Positions 42,940-57,880 of a stretch of 64,000 nt of DNA are shown in pieces (the first letter of the stretch is position 1; each line of letters opens with the position of its first letter). A program made the position numbers and the translations under genes. The stretch covers positions 1,674,001-1,738,000 of the forward strand of contig NZ_CP120360.1 in the NCBI RefSeq assembly GCF_029510815.1, read 5' to 3'. The DNA is from Janibacter sp. DB-40 (GTDB lineage: Bacteria; Actinomycetota; Actinomycetes; Actinomycetales; Dermatophilaceae). The notes under the pieces are model-generated. The model worked only from the letters and a program-made list of their open reading frames with translations. It did not search any database and was not told the DNA's origin.

Positions 42940-43632
42940 ACCCTCGCTGATCGCGTCGCCGGTGAGCCGACGGAAGCACCGGCGCGGCCGGTCGCGCTCG
43001 AGCACGGCGATCTCGAGCGCGTCGAGCGGCACCCGCGGACCCGACCCCTCCCCTTCGCCGAGGAGCGAGAGGACCTCCACGGCCAGGTCGAAGGCCTCGC
43101 CCAGTGCCATCCCGCGGTGCCACCGCGCGCGCAGGGTCTCGTTCAGCTGCTCGCTGGCCCCGCCGATGACGACGCACCCGGCCTCGTCCGAGACGGACCC
43201 GTCGTAGGTGAGCCGGTAGATCCGGTCGCTCTCGTGGGTGCGCCCGACCTCGGCGACCACGATCTCGACCTCGTAGGGCTTCTGGTCCTCGGTGAAGACC
43301 GTGCCCAGGGTCTGGGCGTAGGCGTTGGCCAACCCGCGTGCGGTCACGTCCGAGCGGTCGTAGGAGTAGCCGCGCAGGTCGGCGTAGCGGATGCCGGCCA
43401 CGCGCAGGTTCTCGAACTCGTTGTACTTGCCGACCGCCGCGAAGCCGATGCGGTCGTAGATCTCGCTCACCTTGTTCAGCGAGCGGCTGCTCGGGTTGTC
43501 GGCGACGAAGAGGATGCCGCCGTCGTAGGCGAGGACGACCACCGAGCGGCCGCGGGCGATCCCGGCCCGGGCGAAGTCCGCCCGGTCCTTCATCACCTGC
43601 TCGGGTGAGACGTAGAAGGGGGGTTGGGTCAC
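42937..43632 (-). CDS. prcA: Proteasome alpha subunit
   Basis: 231 residues forming the outer, non-catalytic rings of the 20S core that control entry. The gate segment [21 protein letters not shown] and [19 protein letters not shown] are typical. The GTG start overlaps the prcB stop codon (GTGA), so the subunits are made together. Confidence 0.96.
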   Translation of the reverse strand: MTQPPFYVSPEQVMKDRADFARAGIARGRSVVVLAYDGGILFVADNPSSRSLNKVSEIYDRIGFAAVGKYNEFENLRVAGIRYADLRGYSYDRSDVTARGLANAYAQTLGTVFTEDQKPYEVEIVVAEVGRTHESDRIYRLTYDGSVSDEAGCVVIGGASEQLNETLRARWHRGMALGEAFDLAVEVLSLLGEGEGSGPRVPLDALEIAVLERDRPRRCFRRLTGDAISEG

Positions 43633-44456
43633 CGTGCACCTCCCGGGTTGTCGCGGCGGGTCTCCAGCACGGTCGCGACCGTCTCCTCGAGCACCGACTC
43701 GTCGAGGAAGGTCACGCCGTCGGCACCGACGACACCCACCGTCGGCCAGATCCGCCGGTGCACGTCGGGCCCGCCCGTCGCAGAGTCGTCGTCGGCGGCG
43801 TCGTAGAGCGCCTCCACGGCCACGCGGACCGCTTCCTCGTGGCCCATGTCGGGGCGCCACAGCTTCTTCAGCGCACCGCGGGCGAAGGCCGCCCCCGAGC
43901 CGACGCTGTGGTGGCGGTGCTCCTCGTAGCAGCCGCCGGTCACGTCGTAGGAGAAGATCCGGCCCGTGCCGGCGCCGGGGTCGTACCCACCGAAGGCGGG
44001 GACGACGGCCAGGCCCTGCATCGCCAGCCCGAGGTTGCTGCGCAGCATCGCCGCCAGGCGGTTCGCCTTGCCCTCGAGCGACATGTGCGTGCCCTCGATC
44101 TTCTCGTAGTGCTCGAGCTCGACCTGGAAGAGGCGCACCATCTCGATCGCCACGCCGGCGGTGCCGGCGATGCCGACGAGCGAGAGGTCGTCCGCGGCGA
44201 AGACCTTGTCCATGTCCCGGTTGGCGATGACGTGGCCCGTCGTCGCCCGCCGGTCACCGGCCATGAGGACCCCACCCGGCCAGGCCAGGCTGACGATCGT
44301 CGTCCCGTGGGGCGCCTCGAGCGCGGGTGTGCTCGGCAGGCTCCGGCGGCCCGGCAGCAGCTGGGGCTCGTGCCGACCGACGAACTCCGTGAAGGACGCC
44401 CCGCCGGCGGTCATGAAGGCCTGCGGCAACCGCCCGTGGGTGCGCTCGGGACTCAC
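43629..44456 (-). CDS. prcB: Proteasome beta subunit
   Basis: A 275-residue catalytic subunit. A 51-residue propeptide ends ...ALEAPHG, exposing the nucleophile T52 ([19 protein letters not shown]). [12 protein letters not shown] and [16 protein letters not shown] are conserved around the S1 pocket. The GTG overlaps the pup stop codon. It assembles as the inner rings of the 20S core. Confidence 0.97.
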   Translation of the reverse strand: MSPERTHGRLPQAFMTAGGASFTEFVGRHEPQLLPGRRSLPSTPALEAPHGTTIVSLAWPGGVLMAGDRRATTGHVIANRDMDKVFAADDLSLVGIAGTAGVAIEMVRLFQVELEHYEKIEGTHMSLEGKANRLAAMLRSNLGLAMQGLAVVPAFGGYDPGAGTGRIFSYDVTGGCYEEHRHHSVGSGAAFARGALKKLWRPDMGHEEAVRVAVEALYDAADDDSATGGPDVHRRIWPTVGVVGADGVTFLDESVLEETVATVLETRRDNPGGAR

Positions 44457-44647
44457 TGCCCGCCCTTCTGGACGAAGCCCTTGACGAACTCCTCGGCGTT
44501 GGACTCCAGGACGCCGTCGATCTCGTCGAGCACCGAGTCGACGTCCTCGTCACGGGCGGCGTTCTGCGCCGCGACCTGGGTCCCCTCGTCGACGGGACCC
44601 TCCTCGCCGCCACCGGAACGCTCGGGACGGGTCTGCTCCTGCGCCAT
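44453..44647 (-). CDS. pup: Prokaryotic ubiquitin-like protein Pup
   Basis: 64 residues, acidic and intrinsically disordered, with the Arc-binding coiled-coil region [18 protein letters not shown] and the C-terminal FVQKGGQ. The terminal glutamine must be deamidated by Dop before PafA can ligate it. GAAGGAG precedes the ATG. It overlaps prcB. Confidence 0.97.
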   Translation of the reverse strand: MAQEQTRPERSGGGEEGPVDEGTQVAAQNAARDEDVDSVLDEIDGVLESNAEEFVKGFVQKGGQ

Positions 44648-44667
44648 TGCTGCTCCTTCTCGTCGCG

Positions 44668-44683
44668 GCCGGCAGCTGCCGGC
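44668..44683. promoter_or_regulatory. Perfect 16-bp palindrome upstream of pup
   Basis: A fully self-complementary GCCGGCAGCTGCCGGC, 20 bp upstream of the pup ATG and in the gap after dop. It could be a protein operator or an RNA hairpin that uncouples pup from dop. Confidence 0.5.
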
Positions 44684-44700
44684 ACCCGGTACCTGCGAGC

Positions 44701-46197
44701 CTATGCCCCGAGTCCGGCCACGAGGTCGTCGACGTCACCGGCGGACAGCAACGTCTCGGTCTCGTCGCGGCCGTGGGCCAGCGGGTCGAGCATCGACACG
44801 CGCGCGATCCGTCCCGCCCGGGGCAGGCGGAGCACGAGGCTGTCCCACGAGGCGGACACGACGTGCTCCCCGAGGCGCTCGACCGTGCCGCCGCGCAGCC
44901 ACGCCCTGGTGTCGGCGGGCGGGGTGGAGACGGCCGCGCGGACCTCGTCGTCGGTCGTCAGGCGGGTGACCCGACCGGCCCGCTCGAGCGTGTGGAAGAT
45001 GCCCTTGTCGGCGCGCACGTCGGAGAACTGGATGTCGATCGCCGCCAGGCGGGGGTCGCCCCACTGCATGCCGTCCCGCTGGCGGTAGCGCTCGAGCAGG
45101 TTGAGCTTGGCGACCCAGTCGATGTCGGCGGCCGCGTCCATCGGGTCGTGCGCGAGGAGCCCGAGGAGCCGCTCCCAGTGGGCGAGCACCTCGTCGGTGG
45201 CCGGGTCGCTCCCTTCGCGCTCGACGAAGGCGGTGGCCATCTCCAGGTACTCGGTCAGGATCTGCACCGCCGTGAGGTCACGTCCGTCGCGCATCCGCAC
45301 CGTCGCCGCGCAGGTGGGGTCGTGCGAGATGACCTTGAGCGCCTCGACCGGGTGGAGCACCTCGAGGCGGTTGTCGATCGCGTCCGCCTCGATGAGGGAG
45401 AGCACGAGCGAGGTCGAGCCGGTCTTGACGAGGTTGGCCACGTCGGCCTGGTTGGCGTCGCCGATGATCACGTGCAACCGGCGCCAGATGTCGGGGTCGG
45501 CGTGCGGCTCGTCGCGCGTGTTGATGATGGGGCGCTTGAAGGTCGTCTCCAGGCCGACGGGTGCCTCGAAGAAGTCGCTGCGGGAGGAGATCTGGTAGCC
45601 GGTGTGCTCGCTCTCCTGCCCGATGCCGACACGGCCCGCGCCGCACATGACCTGGCGGGCGACGAAGAAGGGGGTCAGCCCGGCGATGATCCGCTCGAAG
45701 GGGGTCCGCCGCGACACGAGGAAGTTCTCGTGGGTGCCGTACGAGGAGCCCTTCCCGTCGGTGTTGTTCTTGTACAGGTTGATGCCGGGTGGGCGCTCCG
45801 CCAGCCGCTCCACGACCTCGCGCATCACCAGCTCCCCCGCGCGGTCCCACACGACGGCGTCCCGCGGGGAGGTGACCTCCGGGCTGGAGTACTCGGGGTG
45901 CGCGTGGTCGACGTACAGGCGCGCCCCGTTGGCCAGCACGACGTTGGCGAGCGTGGGGTCCTCGATGTCGGTCAGCTGGGACAGGTCGGCGCGCGAGCGC
46001 GGCACCTCGAAGCCGCGCGCGTCGATGAGCGGGTGCTCGTCGCTGTAGTCCCAGGCGCCGTGGGCGGCCCGGAGGCCGTGCGCCCGCGCGTAGGTCGTGA
46101 CGACGTCTCCCGAGGCGGCCATCGGATTGGCCTGCGGCTGCCCCGGCACCGCGATCCCGTACTCGGTCTCGACACCCATCACCCGTCGCACGCTCAT
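44701..46197 (-). CDS. dop: Deamidase/depupylase Dop
   Basis: A 498-residue PafA homologue that converts the Pup C-terminal Gln to Glu and removes Pup from targets. GVETEYGI near the N-terminus carries E10; NNTDGKGSSYGTHENFL and [20 protein letters not shown] match PafA; the ~40-residue Dop-specific loop is present around 40-80 (ASGDVVTTYARAHGLRAAHG). The ATG at 46197 is supported by TACCCT 6 nt upstream. Upstream neighbour of pup. Confidence 0.96.
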   Translation of the reverse strand: MSVRRVMGVETEYGIAVPGQPQANPMAASGDVVTTYARAHGLRAAHGAWDYSDEHPLIDARGFEVPRSRADLSQLTDIEDPTLANVVLANGARLYVDHAHPEYSSPEVTSPRDAVVWDRAGELVMREVVERLAERPPGINLYKNNTDGKGSSYGTHENFLVSRRTPFERIIAGLTPFFVARQVMCGAGRVGIGQESEHTGYQISSRSDFFEAPVGLETTFKRPIINTRDEPHADPDIWRRLHVIIGDANQADVANLVKTGSTSLVLSLIEADAIDNRLEVLHPVEALKVISHDPTCAATVRMRDGRDLTAVQILTEYLEMATAFVEREGSDPATDEVLAHWERLLGLLAHDPMDAAADIDWVAKLNLLERYRQRDGMQWGDPRLAAIDIQFSDVRADKGIFHTLERAGRVTRLTTDDEVRAAVSTPPADTRAWLRGGTVERLGEHVVSASWDSLVLRLPRAGRIARVSMLDPLAHGRDETETLLSAGDVDDLVAGLGA

Positions 46198-46203
46198 GGC
46201 CAC

Positions 46204-46209
46204 AGGGTA
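46204..46209 (-). promoter_or_regulatory. -10 box for dop, leaderless type
   Basis: On the minus strand TACCCT is 6 nt before the ATG at 46197. Confidence 0.5.
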
Positions 46210-46240
46210 GGCGCCCCCCACCCTGCGACCGAGGGGCAGC

Positions 46241-47227
46241 GTGTTGAATGGGCGCGTGGACGATCAGACGTGGATGCCCATGGGTACGAGGATCCTCGAC
46301 TTCCTCACGCGCTTCTCGGTCACCGCCGACGAGATGACCCCCGACCGGCTCTCGAGGATGCGCAGCACGGTGCCGATGCGGCCGCCCTACACCTGGGTCG
46401 TGGGGGCACCGCACCGCGGCGTGCGCAGCGAGGACCACCGCATCACCGTGCGCGACGGCCACGAGGTGAAGGTGCGCGTGCACCGGCCGGCGTCGGCGGA
46501 GCGGCTGCCGCTGCTCCTGCACTTCCACGGGGGCGGCTTCGTCATCGGCCACATCGGCGTCTACGACCCGTACCTCACCCGGGTCGCCGCGGCGGCCCGG
46601 GCCGTCGTCGTCACCGTGGCCTACCGCATGGCGCCCGAGTACCGCGCGCCGATCGCCGCGCACGACTGTCGGGACGCCACCGCCTGGGCCCTGGAGCACG
46701 CCGAGGCACTCGGGGCCCGCACCGACTCCGTGGGGGTCACCGGCGACTCGGCCGGCGGCAACCTCGCGGCGGGGATCGCCCAGCACCTGCGCGACGAGGC
46801 CTTCGTGGGGCTGCGTCACCAGGCCCTGGTCTACCCCGCCCCGGACCTGACCGAGCGCGAGCTGGACGACCTGCAGGCACTCGACCAGCGGTACCCGATC
46901 CTCACGCCGGCCATGCTGCGCAGCTTCCGGGGCCTCTACCTCGGCGACGACGCGGACGACCGCGACCCGCTCGTCTCCCCCGCCCACGGCGACCTGGCCG
47001 GGCTGCCGCCGGCGCTGGTGCAGACGGCCGAGCTGGACCCCCTTCGCCCCGACGGCGAGGCGTACGTCGACGCCCTGCGCGCAGCCGGGGTCGAGGTGCG
47101 GCACACGAGCTACCGCGGCGCACCGCACGGCTTCCTCAACTTCCCCGGGCTCGCCCCCGCGGCGCAGCCCGCACTCCAGGAGCTCGTGGGCGAGCTCCGC
47201 CACCACCTGCACCCGGAGGACCGATGA
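46241..47227 (+). CDS. Alpha/beta-hydrolase, HSL-family esterase
   Basis: A 328-residue hydrolase. LHFHGGGFVIGH supplies the oxyanion hole, GDSAGGNLAA the nucleophile serine, DPLRPDGE the acid and APHGFLNF the histidine: a complete triad of the hormone-sensitive-lipase family. It probably hydrolyses short acyl esters. It starts at GTG 46241 or 46256. It overlaps the next, similar gene by ATGA and runs against the Pup-proteasome genes. Confidence 0.87.
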   Translation: MLNGRVDDQTWMPMGTRILDFLTRFSVTADEMTPDRLSRMRSTVPMRPPYTWVVGAPHRGVRSEDHRITVRDGHEVKVRVHRPASAERLPLLLHFHGGGFVIGHIGVYDPYLTRVAAAARAVVVTVAYRMAPEYRAPIAAHDCRDATAWALEHAEALGARTDSVGVTGDSAGGNLAAGIAQHLRDEAFVGLRHQALVYPAPDLTERELDDLQALDQRYPILTPAMLRSFRGLYLGDDADDRDPLVSPAHGDLAGLPPALVQTAELDPLRPDGEAYVDALRAAGVEVRHTSYRGAPHGFLNFPGLAPAAQPALQELVGELRHHLHPEDR

Positions 47228-48216
47228 AGAAGCCCTACCCCGGCATGGCCCCGCTGATCACCCTGCTGACGAGCTACCTCGACAACGTGGGCCGGACGCC
47301 CATCTCCGAGGCGACCGCGGAGGACATCGCGCGCAGCCGGGCGACGGTCTACCCGACCTCCCCTCCCTTCTCTTGGATCACCGGCGGGGTCGTGCCCTCG
47401 GTGACGATCGACGAGGGCAGCGCCCCCGCCCGCGACGGGGCGGCGATCCCGCTGCGCTGGTACACCCCTGCCGGGGACCGGCCCGGACGTCCGCTCGTCG
47501 TCTTCCTCCACGGTGGCGGGTGGGTCCAGGGATCCACCCGGATGTACGACCCGCTGTGCAGCCACCTGGCCGCCGAGCTCGACGCGCTCGTCGTGAGCGT
47601 CGACTACCGCCTGGCCCCGGAGCACCGGGCCCCCACGGCCGCGCACGACGCCGTCGACGCCACCCGCTGGCTCGTCGAGGTGGGTGGGCGTGACCACGAC
47701 CGCTCGCGCGTCGCCCTGTGCGGTGACTCGGCCGGTGGCAACCTCGCGGCCGTCGTCGCGCAGGAGCTGCGCGGCCTGACGGTCGAGGGGACCACCGCGA
47801 TCCGGCACCAGGCGCTGATCTACCCGGCGACGGACATGACGCTCGCCTCGCCCTCGATCCGGGAGCACGCCCACGCCCCGGTCCTCACCGAGGCGAACGT
47901 CCACGCCTTCCGGGCCCACTACCTCGGCAGCGGGCCAGAGGCACTACCGGATACCGACCCCTTGGTCTCACCACTCTTCGGTGACGTCAGCGGTGTCGCG
48001 CCGGCCCTCGTGCAGACCGGCGACCTCGACCCGATCCGTGACGACGGCACGCGCTACGCCGACGTGCTGCGCGAGGCCGGGGTGCCGGTGCGCCTGACGA
48101 ACTACGTGGGGCTGCCGCACGGCTTCGCCAGCTTCCCCGGGGTCGCCCGGGCCGGGGCGCAGCATCGCGAGGAGCTCGTCTCCGAGCTGCGCCGGCACCT
48201 GGTCGACGGGGTGTGA
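47224..48216 (+). CDS. Second alpha/beta-hydrolase, HSL-family esterase
   Basis: 330 residues with the same triad architecture: VFLHGGGWVQG, GDSAGGNLAAVVAQ, DPIRDDG and LPHGFASF. It is clearly related to its upstream neighbour (shared YRLAPEHRAP/YRMAPEYRAP and DPLVSP segments), so the pair looks like a tandem duplication that has diverged. The natural ester substrate is unknown. It overlaps the DUF3054 gene by GTGA. Confidence 0.87.
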   Translation: MKKPYPGMAPLITLLTSYLDNVGRTPISEATAEDIARSRATVYPTSPPFSWITGGVVPSVTIDEGSAPARDGAAIPLRWYTPAGDRPGRPLVVFLHGGGWVQGSTRMYDPLCSHLAAELDALVVSVDYRLAPEHRAPTAAHDAVDATRWLVEVGGRDHDRSRVALCGDSAGGNLAAVVAQELRGLTVEGTTAIRHQALIYPATDMTLASPSIREHAHAPVLTEANVHAFRAHYLGSGPEALPDTDPLVSPLFGDVSGVAPALVQTGDLDPIRDDGTRYADVLREAGVPVRLTNYVGLPHGFASFPGVARAGAQHREELVSELRRHLVDGV

Positions 48217-48602
48217 GCGTGACGGGCCCTCTCCCCCGCCCCGACCGCCGCACCGCCGTCGCTGCGGTGCTGGACGTCGTGCTCGTCATCGTGTTCACGG
48301 GGATCGGTCGCCGCACCCACCAGGAGGGCCTCGACCTGCTCGGGTGGGCGCACACCGCATGGCCCTTCCTCGTCGGGCTGGGCATCGGCTGGGCCCTCGT
48401 CGTGCTCAGCAGGCACACGTGGCCGACCCGGTGGGTCGAGGGCGTCCCCGTGTGGCTGGCCACCCTCGTCGGGGGCATGGCGCTGCGTGCCCTGAGCGGC
48501 CAGGGCACGGCCCTGCCCTTCGTCGTCGTCGCGACGCTCTTCCTGGCGGCGGCCCTCATCGGCTGGCGCGCGCTCGTCGGCCTCGCCGCCGGGCGCCGCT
48601 GA
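48213..48602 (+). CDS. DUF3054 membrane protein
   Basis: 129 residues with four predicted membrane helices (AAVLDVVLVIVFTGIG, WPFLVGLGIGWALVVL, VWLATLVGGMALRAL, FVVVATLFLAAALIGW) and the conserved PTRWVEGVPVW loop. The family is common in Actinobacteria without known function. Third gene of the esterase operon; it is convergent with arc, the stop codons sharing a CTGACGTCAG palindrome. Confidence 0.85.
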   Translation: MSVTGPLPRPDRRTAVAAVLDVVLVIVFTGIGRRTHQEGLDLLGWAHTAWPFLVGLGIGWALVVLSRHTWPTRWVEGVPVWLATLVGGMALRALSGQGTALPFVVVATLFLAAALIGWRALVGLAAGRR

Positions 48603-48604
48603 CG

Positions 48605-50275
48605 TCAGAGGTACTGGCCGGTGCGGTGCCCCGTGTCGATCGAGCGACCCGGCTCGGCGGCGCCGGACTTGCCGCCGATGAGGGTGCGCACGTAGACGAT
48701 GCGCTCGCCCTTCTTGCCCGAGATCTTCGCCCAGTCGTCCGGGTTCGTCGTGTTGGGCAGGTCCTCGTTCTCCTTGAACTCCGCGACGCAGGCGTCCAGG
48801 AGGTGCCCGACCCGCAGGCCCTCGGTCCCGGTGGTGAGGAGGTCCTTGATCGCGGCCTTCTTCGCCCGGTCGACGATGTTCTGGATCATCGCACCGGAGT
48901 TGAAGTCCTTGAAGTAGAGGACCTCCTTGTCACCGCCGGCGTAGGTGACCTCGAGGAACTGGTTCTCGTCGGACTCGGCGTACATCCGCTCGACGACCGC
49001 GTCGATCATCTCCGAGACCGTCGCCTCGGGGTTGCCGTCGTGCTCGCCCAGGTCCTCGGGGTGCAGCGGCAGGTCGGCGGTGAGGTACTTGCTGAAGATG
49101 TCGCGGGCCCCCTCGATGTCGGGGCGGTCGATCTTGATCTTCACGTCCAGGCGGCCCGGGCGCAGGATGGCCGGGTCGATCATGTCCTCGCGGTTGGTCG
49201 CGCCGATGACGATGACGTTGTCCAGGCCCTCCACGCCGTCGATCTCGGCGAGCAGCTGCGGCACGATCGTCGTCTCGACGTCGGAGGAGACGCCCGACCC
49301 GCGCGTGCGGAAGAGGCTGTCCATCTCGTCGAAGAAGACGACGACCGGGGTGCCGTCGCTCGACTTCTCCCGGGCGCGGTGGAAGATCAGCCGGATGTGC
49401 CGCTCGGTCTCGCCCACGTACTTGTTGAGCAGCTCGGGACCCTTGATGTTGAGGAAGTAGGCCGTGGCGCTCTCCTGGCCCGTGCGCTCGGCGACCTTGC
49501 GGGCGAGCGAGGAGGCGACGGCCTTGGCGATCATCGTCTTGCCGTTGCCCGGCGGGCCGTAGAGCAGCACGCCCTTGGGCGCCTTGAGCTGGTGGCGCTC
49601 GTAGAGGTCGGCGTGCAGGTACGGCAGCTCGACGCTGTCGCGGATCGCCTCGATCTGGGCCGAGAGGCCGCCGATGTCGTCGTAACCCAGGTCCGGGACC
49701 TCCTCGAGGACGAGGTCGGCGACCTCCGCCCGCGGGATGCGCTCGACGGCGATGTTGCTGCGCTGGTCGACGAGCACGGCGTCCCCGACGCGCACCTGCT
49801 TCTCCCTGACCCGGGTGCCGCGCCGGACCACCCGCTCCTCGTCCTGGCGCATGATCACCAGCAGGCGGTCCTCGTCCAGGACCTCCTTGACGACGACGAC
49901 CTCGCCCGCGACGTCCTCACCGTGGACCGAGACGACGTTCATCGCCTCGTTGAGCCGCACCTCGCGGCCGACACCCAGATCCTCGGGCGCGACGGCCGGG
50001 CTGACGGCCACGTGCATCTTGCGTCCACCGCTGAGCACGTCGACGGCCTGGTCCTGCGCGTGCACCTCGACGATGACCGCGTACGACGCGGGCGGCTGTG
50101 CCAGGCGCTCGAGCTCCTCGCGGAGGGTCACGATCTGCTGGCGCGCGTCCTTGAGGGTGCGCACGAGGCGCTCGTTCTGCGAGGCGACGGTCGCTGACTG
50201 CGACTTCTGGCGTGCGAGGTCCTCACGCAGGTCACGCAGCTCGCGATCGCGCTGGGGGGTCGGTTCGGTGGTCAT
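48605..50275 (-). CDS. arc: Proteasomal ATPase Arc/Mpa
   Basis: A 556-residue AAA unfoldase that recognises Pup-tagged proteins. It has an N-terminal coiled coil (about 10-62), tandem OB domains (about 75-200) and an AAA domain with Walker A GPPGNGKT and Walker [12 protein letters not shown]. The C-terminus ends GQYL, the HbYX-like tail that docks on the 20S core. The ATG starts the mature N-terminus [10 protein letters not shown]. Separated from dop by the inserted esterase operon. Confidence 0.97.
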   Translation of the reverse strand: MTTEPTPQRDRELRDLREDLARQKSQSATVASQNERLVRTLKDARQQIVTLREELERLAQPPASYAVIVEVHAQDQAVDVLSGGRKMHVAVSPAVAPEDLGVGREVRLNEAMNVVSVHGEDVAGEVVVVKEVLDEDRLLVIMRQDEERVVRRGTRVREKQVRVGDAVLVDQRSNIAVERIPRAEVADLVLEEVPDLGYDDIGGLSAQIEAIRDSVELPYLHADLYERHQLKAPKGVLLYGPPGNGKTMIAKAVASSLARKVAERTGQESATAYFLNIKGPELLNKYVGETERHIRLIFHRAREKSSDGTPVVVFFDEMDSLFRTRGSGVSSDVETTIVPQLLAEIDGVEGLDNVIVIGATNREDMIDPAILRPGRLDVKIKIDRPDIEGARDIFSKYLTADLPLHPEDLGEHDGNPEATVSEMIDAVVERMYAESDENQFLEVTYAGGDKEVLYFKDFNSGAMIQNIVDRAKKAAIKDLLTTGTEGLRVGHLLDACVAEFKENEDLPNTTNPDDWAKISGKKGERIVYVRTLIGGKSGAAEPGRSIDTGHRTGQYL

Positions 50276-50331
50276 CGACGTCTGCTCCCTTCCCGCCGGG
50301 TGGGCGGTCTTCCCCAGTCTCCCCCGAGTCC

Positions 50332-52491
<2,160 letters not shown>

Positions 52492-52511
52492 GGCGAGTGA
52501 GGGGGATGCCT

Positions 52512-52517
52512 GATAAT
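52512..52517 (+). promoter_or_regulatory. Candidate -10 box for metH
   Basis: GATAAT lies 36 bp before the GTG at 52554, followed by AGGAG at 52543-52547. No clear -35 is seen. The short leader leaves no room for a cobalamin riboswitch. Confidence 0.45.
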
Positions 52518-52553
52518 GGGAGGTCTCCCACCCCCGATGATCAGGAGTCCCCG

Positions 52554-56272
<3,719 letters not shown>

Positions 56273-56276
<4 letters not shown>

Positions 56277-57073
56277 CTCCCGCCATCTCCCCCTCGCGGG
56301 CTGCGGACTTCAAGCAGTGCCCGCTGAAGTACCGCTACCGCACGATCGACCGACTTCAGGAGGCACCGTCACCGGCGGCCGTGCGCGGCACGCTCGTGCA
56401 CGCAGTGCTCGAGGACATCTTCGACCTGCCTGCGCCCGAGCGCACGCCCGCGGCCGCACGGTCGCTCGTGCCCGGCCGGTGGCACGCGCTCGTGCAGGAG
56501 CGCCCGGAGCTGGCCGCGATGCTCGCCGACGACCAGTCGTCGACCCTCGAGTCGTGGTTCGCCCAGGCAGGGAAGCTCACCGACCGGTGGTTCACCCTCG
56601 AGGACCCCTCGCGGCTCGAGCCGGCTGACCGTGAGCTCAAGGTCGAGGTCGAGGTGGACGGGCTGCTCCTGCGCGGCATCATCGACCGTGTCGACGTGGC
56701 CCCGCAGGGGCAGGTACGGGTCGTCGACTACAAGACCGGCCGGACACCGGGCCCCGGCTTCGAGGGCAAGGCCCTGTTCCAGATGAAGTTCTACGGTCTG
56801 GTCATGTGGCACCGCACCGGTCGGGTGCCCGACCTGCTGCAGCTGGTCTACCTCGGCGACGGCACCGTCATCCGCTACGAGCCGGACGAAGGGGAGCTGC
56901 TCGCCCTCGAACGCAACGTCAAGGCCGTCTGGGCGGCCATCGAGAAGGCGGTCGCGGACCGGGACTTTCGTCCGCGCCCTTCCCGACTGTGCGGCTGGTG
57001 CGACTTCAAGCCGCTGTGCCCCTCCTTCGGCGGGACTCCCCCGCCCATGCCGGACACCTCCGCGTCCATCTAG
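56273..57073 (+). CDS. RecB-family PD-(D/E)XK nuclease with Fe-S cysteines
   Basis: A 266-residue nuclease. The first cysteine lies in [13 protein letters not shown] and the remaining ones in [14 protein letters not shown], the pattern of the 4Fe-4S cage in AddB/Cas4-like nucleases. The active site is given by [13 protein letters not shown], the aspartate of GIIDRVDV and VVDYKTGR. Probably a DNA end-processing exonuclease. Its start overlaps the metH stop codon, so it is co-translated with metH, a conserved but unexplained pairing. Confidence 0.88.
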
Positions 57074-57169
57074 ACCCCTGCACTCCCCCTTCGCAAGTGC
57101 TTAGGCTCCTGCACTCCCCCTTCGCAACTGCCTAGGCTCCTGCACTCCCCCTTCGCAACTGCCTAGGCT
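57071..57169. repeat. Three 31-bp tandem repeats between convergent genes
   Basis: Units begin at 57071, 57102 and 57133, followed by a partial fourth (TAGGCT). The core CCTGCACTCCCCCTTCGCAA is shared by all three. Copies 2 and 3 are identical from 57108 and 57139; copy 1 differs at two positions in the same span and again at its first few bases. The block starts with the stop codon of the nuclease gene and its last CTAG supplies the stop codon of the HAD gene. Confidence 0.9.
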
Positions 57170-57846
57170 CTTGCGCCCGCCTCGCCGAGCGCGGTGGACA
57201 GCAGATCGGTCGGCGTGAGTGAGGACAGGCTCGGGATCTGCACGGCACCGGCGATCTGCGGGATGTCGACGACGTGCGGGATCGCGATGGTCGGCACGCC
57301 CGCCGCGACGGCGGACCGGACCCCGGTCGGCGAGTCCTCGAGTGCGACGCACCCCCCCGCCGTGACGCCGAGCTCGCTAACGGCCGTCTCGTAGGGCTCG
57401 GGGTGCGGCTTGCCGTGGGTGACGCGGTCCCCGGTGACCGAGAGGACGAAGGACCCCGGCTCCGTGGCCTCGACGACGGCACCCGCGAGGTCGGTCCACG
57501 ACATCGTCACCAACGCGCACGGCACGCCCTGCTCACGACAGGCCGCGAGCAGCTCGCGGGCACCGGGCCGCCACGGCACGGCGTCACCGACCTGCTCGAC
57601 CACCCGGCTCTGCAGCCGGTGCACGACCTCCTCCGCCGGCAGGTCCACCGGGGAGTTGTCGAGGATGACCTGTGCCGAGACCAGCAGCGGGTTCCCGACG
57701 AGACCGAGGGCGAGCTCGTGGGTCCACGTCCCGCCGAAGGACTCGACGAGCTCGTGCTCGGCACGCATCCAGTAGGGCTCGGTGTCGACGAGGGTGCCGT
57801 CCATGTCCCACAGGACGGCGGCGGGCAGGGAGTTCACGATGTCCAC
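57163..57846 (-). CDS. HAD-superfamily hydrolase (phosphatase)
   Basis: 227 residues. HAD motif I DMDGTLVDTEP (residues 12-22) carries both aspartates; motif II is the serine of VTMSW; motif III the lysine of GKPHPEPY; motif IV LEDSPTGVRSA. A helical cap between motifs I and II indicates subclass I, like beta-phosphoglucomutase or phosphoglycolate phosphatase. The substrate is unknown. Its stop codon lies inside the third tandem repeat. GTG start, with TAGCCT 8 nt upstream. Confidence 0.88.
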   Translation of the reverse strand: MDIVNSLPAAVLWDMDGTLVDTEPYWMRAEHELVESFGGTWTHELALGLVGNPLLVSAQVILDNSPVDLPAEEVVHRLQSRVVEQVGDAVPWRPGARELLAACREQGVPCALVTMSWTDLAGAVVEATEPGSFVLSVTGDRVTHGKPHPEPYETAVSELGVTAGGCVALEDSPTGVRSAVAAGVPTIAIPHVVDIPQIAGAVQIPSLSSLTPTDLLSTALGEAGARA

Positions 57847-57854
57847 GGGGTCCG

Positions 57855-57860
57855 AGGCTA
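57855..57860 (-). promoter_or_regulatory. -10 box for the HAD gene
   Basis: On the minus strand TAGCCT is 8 nt before the GTG at 57846, within a compact divergent promoter region. Confidence 0.4.
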
Positions 57861-57867
57861 CGCGTCG

Positions 57868-57873
57868 TAGGCT
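57868..57873 (+). promoter_or_regulatory. -10 box for the PAC2 gene, leaderless type
   Basis: TAGGCT is 7 nt before the GTG at 57881. Confidence 0.45.
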
Positions 57874-57880
57874 GGGGAGC

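Noticed and set aside
57077..57107. First tandem unit as a CIRCE (HrcA) site
   Set aside because: GCACT and AGTGC form only a 5-bp inverted repeat with the wrong arms and an 11-bp gap, no chaperone gene follows, and copies 2 and 3 have lost the symmetry.
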